From IMG/VR virus record IMGVR_UViG_3300047379_000570, positions 1 through 64,000 of that record: a stretch of DNA of 64,000 nucleotides; one strand, 5' to 3'. Below, one piece after another: positions 50,353 to 59,114 of this stretch (the first letter of the stretch is position 1; each line of letters starts with the position of its first letter). The translations under genes were made by a program, and so were the position numbers. The notes beneath the pieces are model-generated. The model ran no database searches and was not told where the DNA came from. It saw nothing but the letters and a program-made list of their open reading frames with translations. The stretch is from a virus.

Positions 50353-53300
50353 TTATCCTAATGTTATTGCGTATTCAATTGCTAAATCTTCTGCTGCTGT
50401 TACACTGATTGAACCTGTTGCACCTGCTACAGAAACCCAACTAAATCCGTCCCATATTTCTAAATATCTTTGCTCTGTGTTGTATCGTACCATGCCAGTT
50501 TCTCTGTTTGCAGAAGCTGGACGTTGTACATTTGTTCCAACAGGTACAATAAATCCTCCTGTACCTGCAATTTTAAAATAACCAGAACCAGACTGTTCAA
50601 ATAATGTTACTGCGTCTACTGCTCTATTTGTTATCGTCGAATCTTTAAATGCTAAGTCATCAATAACAACTGCTCCGCTGCCATTGGATGACAGTACTAA
50701 ATCAGTATTTAGCGTAGTTGCTTCAATGACATTTCCGTCAATAACAATATCATCTACTTCAATTCTTGGTGTAGTTAATTTGTCTGCATCAATTGTAGTA
50801 ACTACGTTATTGCTAATATAAAATCTAATAGTATCGTCGTTTGCACCAGGAGTTAGTTCTGGTGTTATATAAGTGTCGCGATCTAAATCGTATACTCCAC
50901 TTAATGTAATCCAATTACCGTCATAACCTTCAAACAAATTAGTATCGGTATTATAACGAACCATACCAGTTGCAGGCGTTGGTCGACTTGCTGTATTTCC
51001 TTTTGGTAACTGTAAAGCACTTGACGAACTAATTCTAACTGTGCCGCTGTCTGAATCTAAATTAATATCGCCTGACAAACTTTCAATTGTATTACCACTT
51101 AATCTTAAATTTCCTGTTTCAATTTTGTCACCAGTAATTGTAGTAACGTTGCCACCAGTATTAATAGTTATGCCACCAGTAGTGTCAATATTAAAGTCTG
51201 ATGTAGTAAAATCTACAGTACCTGTTGATTGATCAATATGGAATAAATCACCAACTCTAAAATCACCTTTGTGATCAACTGAGCTATATCTTACTTTTGC
51301 TCCGTTTAATTCATTAACTTCATTTGCTTGTATTACATTTGTATCGTCGTTGTCAGTTAATTTACCTGTGCCAATGTAAGCTAAGTTTTGACTTACTAGG
51401 TACATTAATACGCCTTTGCCGTCGCCTACTACTCCGTAGTTTCCATATACACACGCACTTGCAATAGAACGCAGTTCTGCGCCAAAGTCTGTAGTATCTG
51501 CTAATGTTATATAGTTAGCTGTGGCTCCGCCGCTAAATCTTATGTCTTGTGAATTTAAAGTGTCATCTGGAAATACTGTTGCTGCATTAGTTCCATTAAA
51601 GTGTAATAACAATGATGTATCTGTATCACTTGTTTCTTCTGATGTTGGAGCAACAAAATTACTAGTATATCTAGCTACACCTTTTGAAACTCTTAGTTCG
51701 TCAATGTAACCGTTAAAATAATCTGCTGAGCCGTCAAAAATAGATCCAATTACTAATGGTTTAGCTGTGCCGTAATCATGATTGTCAGTATATGTTGCAC
51801 CCGATTGTGTTCCGTTAACAAACAATTTTGTACTTGTTCCTGATTTTGTCAGTGCTATGTGTGTCCAAGTATTTGCGCTTATTGTTGCTCCAGAAATTTG
51901 ATTTCCGCTATTTGTATAATAAAATAGTTGATTAGATGCATCAATATATATCATAGGTGCTAAATCAACTGCTGAACCTGCTCTAAAGTCAACAATAGTT
52001 TGGACAGTACCTGGATTAGTATGGTAAATCCAAAAACTAATTTCTAATTCGTCAGTACCAAAGCCAAAGTCATCTTGTGATGTTATTCCAACGTAGTCGC
52101 CAGTGCCGTCAAGTAATAAACTTGTTTGTCCAAATTTCTTCTGTGTTGTACTTAACTGAGCATCAGCATATGCTGTAGTAGATTTGCCGCCGCGCTCGGC
52201 AGCAGTTTCTAAACCTGTTAAGTTGCCTGGTATATAAAATTTACCGTCTGAATCAACACTATCAATTGTTCCTGTTGCAAGAACTGTAACACCGTCAGTA
52301 TCGTAGTAAGTAAATGTTTCCGCAGCACTAAATGTTCCTGTAACATCACTAACTCTTACTGAAGTTTTTCCTGCTGCTTTTAATCCTGTAGCACCGTTAA
52401 GTGCATATAAACCTCTGTTTGCAAAGTATGTAAAACAGTTTAACCATTCAATTCTTGTACCGTTAGTAACAGTTAATGCATCTACTCCAGGCGTAATAAA
52501 AGTTACACTATGGAATAAACATCCTGCTTCTCTTGATGCTGCATTTGCTATACTGCCGTCAAGTTTTGCGCCTCCGCCTGCATCACCTTGAGCAAAGCCT
52601 CTTGGGTCGTCTGCTGGTGTTACACTTCCTGATGTAATTACACTTACATTTCTAACATATGGTGATCTTGATGTTACTGTAAAGTTGTTTGCAAACTCAA
52701 AAGCATATCCTGGAGCAAAGAAGTCTTTAATTGTAACATCTTCGATTGTAGATTCACCGTTGAGCAAAAATGCTGTGTTGTTAATAGAACTAACATGCGG
52801 TACAATATTTACGCTACGAAGACTGTGTCCTTTTAGCGTTACACCGGCTGGTATAGTCATTGGAAATAATTCTGTATATACACCTGGATAGATGTGAATA
52901 GTATCGCCTGCTGTTGCTTGACTTAGTGCATGTTTAATTGTTGCATAGGGGTCATTAGGATGATCGCCTGTATAAGTGTCGTCGCCATTTTCTGCAACAT
53001 ATAATGTATTACCTTGGCGAAGTGCTAAGTTGATTCCGTCTGCAAGTATGTTAGTTGTAGTTACTGTTCCTGCATAAAAATTGTTAGTCCAAACATCTTG
53101 CCATTGTTTTCCGCCAAGTGCTGGGTCAGTACCTAGTTGATATGTGTCTGTTGCATCTGGTACAATGTCACTTGCAATTTCTGCATTAAAGGTAACATTG
53201 TCAGTATCTGCATCACCAATTGTAATATTACCGTCTGCTGTGATATTTCCAGTTGCCGTAATATTACCATAAACATTTGTATTACCAAATATTTCAACAG

Positions 53301-53685
53301 TGCCATTGCCATTTGGGTTTATTTGTATATTTCTGTCTGCAACATTAGTACTAATAACATTATTTTCTATGTCAAAATCGTCAATGACAAGTTTTTGTTG
53401 ATATACAGTATTTGTATTTGCACCAAGTTGAAGTCTATTTGTTACAGAAGATACAGTGTTGCCAGAGATTCTAACATCACCGAAAGCACCATCGCCTGGT
53501 ACTTCTAAATTAGTTGTTCTTGTAGTTCCGGTTACATCTAGGTCATACTGGGGACTTGCATTGTTTATGCCGATGCGACTGTTTGTAACATCTAGATATA
53601 GTAAGTCATTCTCAAAAGCTAGATCCACTCCCTCACGAAGCAGGTTTGCTTTTAAGAGCGGACCACTTATTCGACCAATAGCCAT
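50353..53685 (-). CDS. Tail fibre C with LamG-like insert
   Basis: A 1110-residue fibre protein. The N-terminus GRISGPLLKANLLREGVDLAFENDLL matches fibre D next door. A right-handed beta-helix region follows (TIHIYPGVYTELFPMTIPAG, then TVTSRSPYVRNVSVITSGS). At residue 431 the collinearity with fibre D stops, and about 300 extra residues appear before it resumes at residue 733 (DFGAELRSIASACVYG). Residues about 516-697 of the extra part form a concanavalin/LamG-like domain (FGQTSLLLDGTGDYV, LEISFWIYH, WTHIALTKSG, YIDELRVSKGVARY). The C-terminal half has fibre beta repeats. It probably binds a glycan receptor. Confidence 0.82.
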   Translation of the reverse strand: MAIGRISGPLLKANLLREGVDLAFENDLLYLDVTNSRIGINNASPQYDLDVTGTTRTTNLEVPGDGAFGDVRISGNTVSSVTNRLQLGANTNTVYQQKLVIDDFDIENNVISTNVADRNIQINPNGNGTVEIFGNTNVYGNITATGNITADGNITIGDADTDNVTFNAEIASDIVPDATDTYQLGTDPALGGKQWQDVWTNNFYAGTVTTTNILADGINLALRQGNTLYVAENGDDTYTGDHPNDPYATIKHALSQATAGDTIHIYPGVYTELFPMTIPAGVTLKGHSLRSVNIVPHVSSINNTAFLLNGESTIEDVTIKDFFAPGYAFEFANNFTVTSRSPYVRNVSVITSGSVTPADDPRGFAQGDAGGGAKLDGSIANAASREAGCLFHSVTFITPGVDALTVTNGTRIEWLNCFTYFANRGLYALNGATGLKAAGKTSVRVSDVTGTFSAAETFTYYDTDGVTVLATGTIDSVDSDGKFYIPGNLTGLETAAERGGKSTTAYADAQLSTTQKKFGQTSLLLDGTGDYVGITSQDDFGFGTDELEISFWIYHTNPGTVQTIVDFRAGSAVDLAPMIYIDASNQLFYYTNSGNQISGATISANTWTHIALTKSGTSTKLFVNGTQSGATYTDNHDYGTAKPLVIGSIFDGSADYFNGYIDELRVSKGVARYTSNFVAPTSEETSDTDTSLLLHFNGTNAATVFPDDTLNSQDIRFSGGATANYITLADTTDFGAELRSIASACVYGNYGVVGDGKGVLMYLVSQNLAYIGTGKLTDNDDTNVIQANEVNELNGAKVRYSSVDHKGDFRVGDLFHIDQSTGTVDFTTSDFNIDTTGGITINTGGNVTTITGDKIETGNLRLSGNTIESLSGDINLDSDSGTVRISSSSALQLPKGNTASRPTPATGMVRYNTDTNLFEGYDGNWITLSGVYDLDRDTYITPELTPGANDDTIRFYISNNVVTTIDADKLTTPRIEVDDIVIDGNVIEATTLNTDLVLSSNGSGAVVIDDLAFKDSTITNRAVDAVTLFEQSGSGYFKIAGTGGFIVPVGTNVQRPASANRETGMVRYNTEQRYLEIWDGFSWVSVAGATGSISVTAAEDLAIEYAITLG

Positions 53686-53795
53686 CTCTTCTCCTCAGTA
53701 CGGGGATCCTGTCCCTCTAGCCGAATTTTCACCCCTTAGGTTCTTTGCTGGCTAACCACAGTCTGACCCTGCAGGTATTGGTCATACTCTGCATT
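53686..53795 (-). promoter_or_regulatory. Structured 5' leader of fibre C
   Basis: About 110 nt between the late promoter and the fibre C ATG. On the RNA, TGACC pairs with GGTCA (53764-53768 with 53780-53784), GGTT with AACC, and GGGG with CCCC near the ribosome binding site GAGGAG. Most leaders in this phage are under 40 nt, so a leader this long and this foldable is likely functional, perhaps in RNA stability or translation control. Confidence 0.45.
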
Positions 53796-53800
53796 AATAT

Positions 53801-53808
53801 TATTTATC
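53801..53808 (-). promoter_or_regulatory. Late promoter (GATAAATA) for fibre C
   Basis: GATAAATA on the minus strand, 12 nt from the fibre D stop side and 115 nt before the fibre C ATG. Confidence 0.65.
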
Positions 53809-53819
53809 GTTTTTTGGGA

Positions 53820-56264
53820 TTAACCAAGTACTATGGCGTAAATATCGACTAATTCTTTGAGGACTACATCAGTAACTTCGGCGCCTTCTCCAGCTGAACG
53901 CTGCCATTCTTCACCGTTCCAAGTTTCAAGATATTCTTGGTCTGAGTTGTATCTAGTTTCACCTTCGATTGGAGATGGGTTTTGTTGTGCTTCTGTTCCA
54001 ACTGGAATAACTAAGCCAGTTGATCCGCCAAATTTTACATAGCCGTTATTTGTTGATGCTAATATTAAATCGTCATTAGTAGTATTTAAAAATGTACTAT
54101 CTTTCAAATCAAAATTTTCTGCTTCGACTATATTAGAAGCAGTAGTACGTCTTAATTCTAAGTCGCTGTTTGATAGTGTAGTAGTGACAGTGTTGTTATC
54201 AAACAGTACATCTCCTGTTGACAACCCATGTAGATTAGTGCTATTACTATCTATACTACCAACTGTTGTTCCTGCTGATCTAAAAATAATAGTATTATTT
54301 GTATCATGTGCATCTACGCTTGTCTGTCTGTCGCTTGAATACGTGCCGCCAAAACTTAAATTTCCAGTTGAAAATCCTTCAAATAAATTTGAATCTGTAT
54401 TATATCTAATATCAGCTTGTAAGTTATTTCTTTGTATATCTGTACCATTACTTAGAATTAAAGAAACATTATTATCTGTATTAAATAATCCAGTAACCGG
54501 AGATAGTGTTAAATCTCCATCAATAGTAGTTATTGTATTTCCGTTAATTCTAATATTGCCTACATCAACTTTTGATCCATCAATAAATGATCTTTCAAGA
54601 CCGTTGCGCACTGTTATAGAACCAATACCACTAAAGTCAATTGTACTAGCATCAATGCTTGTTGACCCAGTTTCAAAATCTACAAAAAAATTATCTCCAA
54701 CTTTAAATGTACCGTCCGCATCAGTTGTTGTGTAATATATATTTCCAGAATTTAATTCAGTAACTTCGTTTGCTGTAACAGTAAGTGTTCTATCATTTGA
54801 TACATCTTTTCCTGCGCCAATGTAAGCAAAATTATGTCCTATTAGATACATTAGTGTATTTGCGCCATCTGCTTCTGCACCTTTAGTGCCATACACATTT
54901 GCCGAGCCTATTGATCTTATTTCTGCACCAAATGTTGTGCCGTCGTTAGCTTTACCAGCAGTTCCGTTTGTTGCATACAAACCTCTATTAGCAAAGTATG
55001 TAAAGCTGTTTAGCCATTCTACTCTAACGCCATTTGTCATTGTAATACAATCTACGCCAGGGGTAATGAATGTAGCTGAATGGAAAAGCATACTAGCTTC
55101 TCTAGTACTAGACCCTGTTGATGCTCCATCAATTAAAGCACCTTTGCCTGCATCTCCTTGATCAAAGCCTCTTGGGTCATCAGCACTTACAACACTACCC
55201 TTTGTAATAACTGTTACGTTTCTAATATACGGAGAGCGGTCTGTAATTATTGTATTAGCAGCAAAAGTAAATGCATGTCCTGGGCTATAAAAATCTTTAA
55301 TTGTAAGATTTTCAATTGTAACATTTTGATTCATTTCAAATGCATTGTTTGTATTTGTTCCAGCAGTAGGTTTAATAATACAGTTTCTAATATCTTCGCC
55401 TGATATTGTAACCCTTTCAGGAACAACTAAAGGAAATACTTCTTCATATTCTCCTGGATAAACATGAATAGTTACTGGACCTTGTGTACTTGCATCAACT
55501 ACGCTAAGAGCATGTGATAATGTACGGAATGCTCCGTGTTGATGGTCACCAACATTAGTATTACTACCAAGTGTGCTTACATAAAATATGTTGCCTTGAC
55601 GCCTTGCTAATGCACTACTTTCTACAATTACATTATCTACATATGTAGAAGTACCATTTAATAAATTACTGTATATTGCATTCCAACGTTTTGTTTGTAT
55701 TCCTAATGCACTTGCATTTGAACTATCTGGTATAAGATCACTATTAACATCGGCTTCAAAGTCAACGCTGTCTTCAATGCCATCACCTAATACTAAACTT
55801 CCTCCAAATGTTATGTTACCAGTTGAATGTATGTTACCTGTTGAATTCCAAGAGCTTTGTATTTCAATTGTGCCTGTGCCATTTGGTCTTATTTCAATAT
55901 TTGTATTATCAGTAGTAGAACTAAGTTCATTCCCGTCAAACTTTAAATTTGCAGTTTCAATGCCGGTTGCAAAAATATCTCCTGTTGAATTTAAATTAAT
56001 AGTATTTTCAACTAATTGGGTTATTGAGTTTCCTTGCAATTCAAAACTGCCTAAGTTAAAAGTGCCAGTTGTTATTGCATTAGTTGTTCTAATAGGAGAG
56101 ATTGTAGTAAGTACGTCAGGACTTGCCATCGAAGTAGTGTTAATACCAATTCGACTATTGTTAACATCTAGGTAAAGTAAATCTGTTTCAAATGCAAGAT
56201 CAACACCTTGACGTTCAAGATTAGATTTGAGTACTCCACCGCCGATTCTACCTACTTGCGACAT
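53820..56264 (-). CDS. Tail fibre D (814 aa), paralogue of C without the insert
   Basis: An 814-residue fibre protein. It shares with fibre C the N-terminus (GVLKSNLERQGVDLAFETDLLYLD), the beta-helix segment (TIHVYPGEYEEVFPLVVPE), the EWLNSFTYFANRGLYATNG phrase, and FGAEIRSIGSANVYG. Here those last two are separated by about ten residues, whereas fibre C has about 300 in between. The C-terminal half has repeated beta elements and ends in a conserved WNGEEWQRSAGEG stretch. A late promoter (AATAAATA) precedes it. It is probably the ancestral form of the pair, and an adhesin or fibre shaft. Confidence 0.8.
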   Translation of the reverse strand: MSQVGRIGGGVLKSNLERQGVDLAFETDLLYLDVNNSRIGINTTSMASPDVLTTISPIRTTNAITTGTFNLGSFELQGNSITQLVENTINLNSTGDIFATGIETANLKFDGNELSSTTDNTNIEIRPNGTGTIEIQSSWNSTGNIHSTGNITFGGSLVLGDGIEDSVDFEADVNSDLIPDSSNASALGIQTKRWNAIYSNLLNGTSTYVDNVIVESSALARRQGNIFYVSTLGSNTNVGDHQHGAFRTLSHALSVVDASTQGPVTIHVYPGEYEEVFPLVVPERVTISGEDIRNCIIKPTAGTNTNNAFEMNQNVTIENLTIKDFYSPGHAFTFAANTIITDRSPYIRNVTVITKGSVVSADDPRGFDQGDAGKGALIDGASTGSSTREASMLFHSATFITPGVDCITMTNGVRVEWLNSFTYFANRGLYATNGTAGKANDGTTFGAEIRSIGSANVYGTKGAEADGANTLMYLIGHNFAYIGAGKDVSNDRTLTVTANEVTELNSGNIYYTTTDADGTFKVGDNFFVDFETGSTSIDASTIDFSGIGSITVRNGLERSFIDGSKVDVGNIRINGNTITTIDGDLTLSPVTGLFNTDNNVSLILSNGTDIQRNNLQADIRYNTDSNLFEGFSTGNLSFGGTYSSDRQTSVDAHDTNNTIIFRSAGTTVGSIDSNSTNLHGLSTGDVLFDNNTVTTTLSNSDLELRRTTASNIVEAENFDLKDSTFLNTTNDDLILASTNNGYVKFGGSTGLVIPVGTEAQQNPSPIEGETRYNSDQEYLETWNGEEWQRSAGEGAEVTDVVLKELVDIYAIVLG

Positions 56265-56287
56265 TTAATGTTCTCCCTCTGACTATG

Positions 56288-56295
56288 TATTTATT
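56288..56295 (-). promoter_or_regulatory. Late promoter (AATAAATA) for fibre D
   Basis: AATAAATA on the minus strand, 23 nt before the ATG at 56264; it overlaps the end of the 228-residue gene. Confidence 0.65.
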
Positions 56296-56977
56296 TGTCA
56301 AAGTTATGTAATACTGTAATGTCTTTTCCAAAAGGTGGCGGAGATGTAAATCTTAGATAATATCCTGTTGCTCTTACTTGCCCGGTTCCTGTAGGTGCGA
56401 CATTATTCATGTTGAATACTGTATCTACAGCATTAGATGATGCACCTAGCAACGTAAAATCTGTAGTTCCAACAGTTGTTATTTTATACTGTGTACCTTG
56501 TGTTGCTGTTGTTACATCAATTTCTCCACCTAAGTCACTTGCTGGAGGATTTTGTATTATAGTATAGTTAGTTGTTGCTATTTGGAAAACGTTTTCAACA
56601 AATACTAAAATGTGCCTTTCTTGAGAAGGTGCAAATAAAGTATTGTTTGCTAATTTACCAAATATAATATTAGTTGCGTCAGCACCTGTTAGTGTTTGTT
56701 GAACAATTCCTGGATCTCTATTAGGTTCTTTAAATCTAATCTGTCTCCAGCCGCCATCTTGATACGCTTCAAATTGATTGCTTGTAGTGTCATATCTAAC
56801 TTGACCTTCGGTTTGTGCTGTAGCAATTCCAAATTCACTTGGTCGTTCAGATGAAACGCCCTTGGGTACTAACAATGCACGTTCGCTATCAACAATTACT
56901 TGATTGTCAATATCGTACTGCACACCTTTTCCGGTAATACTTCTTGAGTTAGTAGTTTGGCGCTTTATTAATCTCAT
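56291..56977 (-). CDS. Tail structural protein with GTTDFT module (228 aa)
   Basis: A 228-residue protein. The N-terminus (ITGKGVQYDIDNQVIVD) and the phrase EGQVRYDTTSNQFEAYQDGGW are typical of phage fibre attachment regions. Residues about 155-205 carry a small beta module, TQYKITTVGTTDFTLLGAS...GQVRATG, which also occurs in the adjacent 175-residue protein. The end returns to the interrupted fold (YYLRFTSPPPFGKDI). It begins 4 nt after the adjacent gene's stop, so the two are co-expressed. A fibre-attachment or short tail fibre part is likely. Confidence 0.6.
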   Translation of the reverse strand: MRLIKRQTTNSRSITGKGVQYDIDNQVIVDSERALLVPKGVSSERPSEFGIATAQTEGQVRYDTTSNQFEAYQDGGWRQIRFKEPNRDPGIVQQTLTGADATNIIFGKLANNTLFAPSQERHILVFVENVFQIATTNYTIIQNPPASDLGGEIDVTTATQGTQYKITTVGTTDFTLLGASSNAVDTVFNMNNVAPTGTGQVRATGYYLRFTSPPPFGKDITVLHNFDK

Positions 56978-56981
56978 TTCA

Positions 56982-57509
56982 TTATACTTCCAAATAACTT
57001 ACTGTTGCTGATAATACAGTATATCTTGATGTACGAGCTTCACCTGATCCTACGCCTGCGCCTGTTGCAACAAAGATAGTTCCAATAAGACTATCGCTTG
57101 CACCAATTGATGTAAAGTCTGTTGTTCCTGGGGTAGTAATTACATATTCTTTTCCAGTTACAAAACTACCTGCTTGTACAGGAGTATCTACAAATTCTGG
57201 TTCAGATTGAAATCTAATTTTGTCGCCTTGATCAAGAACAATTTTTTCATTATCAAACGTAAATGTCTCTCCTGCAGGTAACTCTAAGTTGTTTATAACT
57301 CGAGTTACATAGTTGTCAGTTGCTTCGCCTTGTCGTACAAGGTGTATATCAAATTGAGCAGTTGTTGAACCATTATTACAAACTAAAATATTTGTAATAG
57401 CATATGTTTTGTTTTCAGGTACTGCGCCTGCATACGCACCAGGATTATTGCCTTCCGGATCTAATATGTCTACGTATGTTTGTCTTAATTGTGCGTTTAC
57501 AATTGCCAT
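56982..57509 (-). CDS. Beta-sandwich structural protein with GTTDFT module (175 aa)
   Basis: A 175-residue protein. Residues 1-110 resemble the 105- and 109-residue small beta-sandwich proteins (AITNILVCNNGSTTAQFDI, LPAGETFTFDNEKIVL). Residues about 115-160 are an inserted module, KEYVITTPGTTDFTSIGAS...GSGEARTS, and the final strand (YTVLSATVSYLEV) completes the first fold. The same module lies in the neighbour at 56291-56977. It appears to be a mobile module placed into two different hosts. Confidence 0.6.
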   Translation of the reverse strand: MAIVNAQLRQTYVDILDPEGNNPGAYAGAVPENKTYAITNILVCNNGSTTAQFDIHLVRQGEATDNYVTRVINNLELPAGETFTFDNEKIVLDQGDKIRFQSEPEFVDTPVQAGSFVTGKEYVITTPGTTDFTSIGASDSLIGTIFVATGAGVGSGEARTSRYTVLSATVSYLEV

Positions 57510-57518
57510 TTTACTTCC

Positions 57519-58556
57519 TTAAAATAACATGCTGAATAGCAGTGATCTATTTTTACTTATTAATTCATCTCGTGTTTGTTCTTTATTCACAAAAAACAAA
57601 CCTGTTTTTCCGTTAGATTGATCCGAAGCATACAATTTAATGCCTTCGGTAGTATATAACGGTTCTAAATTTTCAGGTGACACATCGTCTAAACCTGGAA
57701 CACTTGTTAATACTAGCGAATCTTCAACTTTAACTCCGCCAACTCCTGGCGCCCTAAGAACTAAATCAGCATCACTTGCTAGTGTTTCAATAGTAGTTCC
57801 TGCAACTCTTATTTGATCAAATTCCCAACGGTCTGCATACAGTTGAGAAACTACATTATTGTCTATTGCAAATTTTATTACACTTGGATTGCTTGTTGTT
57901 TCTTCGTCTTCAATAGTAATACTAGTAACTGATAACGATCCGTCACCAATTTGACTTAAGAAAACATTAGCAAAGTTATATGCAACATAATCTGCTACAC
58001 CTTGAACATTAGTTAATGCATCTGGATTTCTTAATGATCCATTAATATTGCCGCCGGCATCATATTCAAATGTACCGTATTCATAGTTTACTACATTTTC
58101 AACAGATACAGTAGGTGCTGCGCCGGAACCTGTTGACGGATTACCCGGAGTTAGCATTAACGATGCTCCGCCAGTATCTAATCCACTTGTTCTAAGTTTT
58201 TGTAAATTGCTGCCACCGTCATAAATTATAAATCCGCTTATATCTTCATCATAACCAAAATATGCATTAGCAATACTTCCTCGATTGATTTCTAATCCAG
58301 AAAATCTTTCAGTTCCTTGAATTCCATTTGAACCATCATCACCTTGATTAAGTGTAATAACTCTATCTGTAATAACAGTATCAGTAGTTTCTAGTCTTGT
58401 AAAGTTGCCTTCAACTACTAAGTCACCAGTTACAAAAACTGTTCCTGCATCTAGTCCAGTATTAAGTTTTATGTATCCGCCAGATTGAACAGTTACAGTA
58501 TAGTTACCACTATCTGCAACTCCAGGCGTTCCTGCTATATTAAGATACTTAGACAT
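57519..58556 (-). CDS. Fibre/baseplate structural protein (345 aa)
   Basis: A 345-residue beta-rich protein with a start (MSKYLNIAGTPGVADSGNYTV) and repeat phrases (VFVTGDLVVEGNFTRLETTD, VITDRVITLNQGDDGSNG) of the fibre shaft type. FSGLEINRGSIANAYFGYDE is a common T4-like fibre sequence. The C-terminus is charged and helical. AAGGAAA lies before the ATG. It is the first gene of the fibre unit after a terminator, so it may be read from an unidentified promoter or by read-through. Confidence 0.6.
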   Translation of the reverse strand: MSKYLNIAGTPGVADSGNYTVTVQSGGYIKLNTGLDAGTVFVTGDLVVEGNFTRLETTDTVITDRVITLNQGDDGSNGIQGTERFSGLEINRGSIANAYFGYDEDISGFIIYDGGSNLQKLRTSGLDTGGASLMLTPGNPSTGSGAAPTVSVENVVNYEYGTFEYDAGGNINGSLRNPDALTNVQGVADYVAYNFANVFLSQIGDGSLSVTSITIEDEETTSNPSVIKFAIDNNVVSQLYADRWEFDQIRVAGTTIETLASDADLVLRAPGVGGVKVEDSLVLTSVPGLDDVSPENLEPLYTTEGIKLYASDQSNGKTGLFFVNKEQTRDELISKNRSLLFSMLF

Positions 58557-58573
58557 TCATTTTCCTTAAAAAA

Positions 58574-58593
58574 TGTAGGGGATTGCTCCCCTA
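58574..58593 (-). terminator. Rho-independent terminator
   Basis: An 8-bp perfect stem (GTAGGGGA/TCCCCTAC) with a GCAA loop on the minus-strand RNA, followed by six Ts. It lies 11 nt after the stop of the 134-residue gene. Confidence 0.88.
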
Positions 58594-58604
58594 CTTTTCT
58601 ATTC

Positions 58605-59009
58605 TTAGTCAGCTTCAAAATCGTCTGCGTCAGTGAATGAATCATCTGTACCAGCTTCTTCCATTTCAACTGCATTGTCATCAGTTGCATCACTGAAGTT
58701 CCAAGCAATACTTGCGCCTGTGTCAAGTGTTACTTTACGTCCTGCAATTTTAGTAACTTGACGAGCTGTTCCGCCATCGTCTTTAACTGTAATAGTCATC
58801 TCGCCTACATCTAATGTACCTTGCGATTTGTCAACTAAAGTACAATCCATTGTATTAGTACCATCATAGCAACGGAACTTTTTAGATCCTAATTGCTTTA
58901 CAATCCAGCCGTTTGCTTCTGCTTGTCCTGTAGCACGATAACGTACTTTAATTTCATTGCCGCCAGCTGTCGGCTCTCCAAAATATCTTTTGTTTAGTGG
59001 TCTTCCCAT
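58605..59009 (-). CDS. Conserved small virion protein (134 aa)
   Basis: A 134-residue protein starting MGRPLNKRYFGEPTAGGNEI. The middle is beta-rich with phrases GWIVKQLGSKKFRCYDG and GEMTITVKDDGGTARQVTKIAGRKV, and the C-terminus is acidic (DDSFTDADDFEAD). It lies near the head genes, with its own late promoter, a long structured leader and a strong terminator, so it is expressed as a single-gene unit. That arrangement suggests a high-copy protein such as a capsid decoration or tail protein. Family members occur in marine T4-like phages but the role is not known to me. Confidence 0.6.
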   Translation of the reverse strand: MGRPLNKRYFGEPTAGGNEIKVRYRATGQAEANGWIVKQLGSKKFRCYDGTNTMDCTLVDKSQGTLDVGEMTITVKDDGGTARQVTKIAGRKVTLDTGASIAWNFSDATDDNAVEMEEAGTDDSFTDADDFEAD

Positions 59010-59098
59010 TTGTTTTCTCCTATAAAAAGTAGTCCTATGCCCGTTCTATGAGCTACGCTGTGGTGCAGCATAAGTCCGCCTTGCGGCACACTATCTGA
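59010..59098 (-). promoter_or_regulatory. Structured 5' leader of the 134-aa gene
   Basis: About 90 nt. Predicted hairpins include GCC-GCAA-GGC (59087-59078) and a 7-bp stem at 59072-59054 (TATGCTG/CAGCGTA, loop CACCA); near its 5' end is a CTAT/ATAG pairing (59104-59091). The ribosome binding site AGGAG lies in unpaired sequence beyond. The three hairpins sit in a row, unlike the short leaders elsewhere. Confidence 0.5.
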
Positions 59099-59104
59099 CA
59101 ATAG

Positions 59105-59112
59105 TATTTATC
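59105..59112 (-). promoter_or_regulatory. Late promoter (GATAAATA) for the 134-aa gene
   Basis: GATAAATA on the minus strand directly downstream of the ncRNA terminator, about 95 nt from the ATG. Confidence 0.65.
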
Positions 59113-59114
59113 AA

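Noticed and set aside
59041-59104. Possible tRNA in the hairpin-rich segment
   Set aside because: The stems do not form a cloverleaf and there is no GTTC-type T-loop sequence; it is better explained as an mRNA leader.
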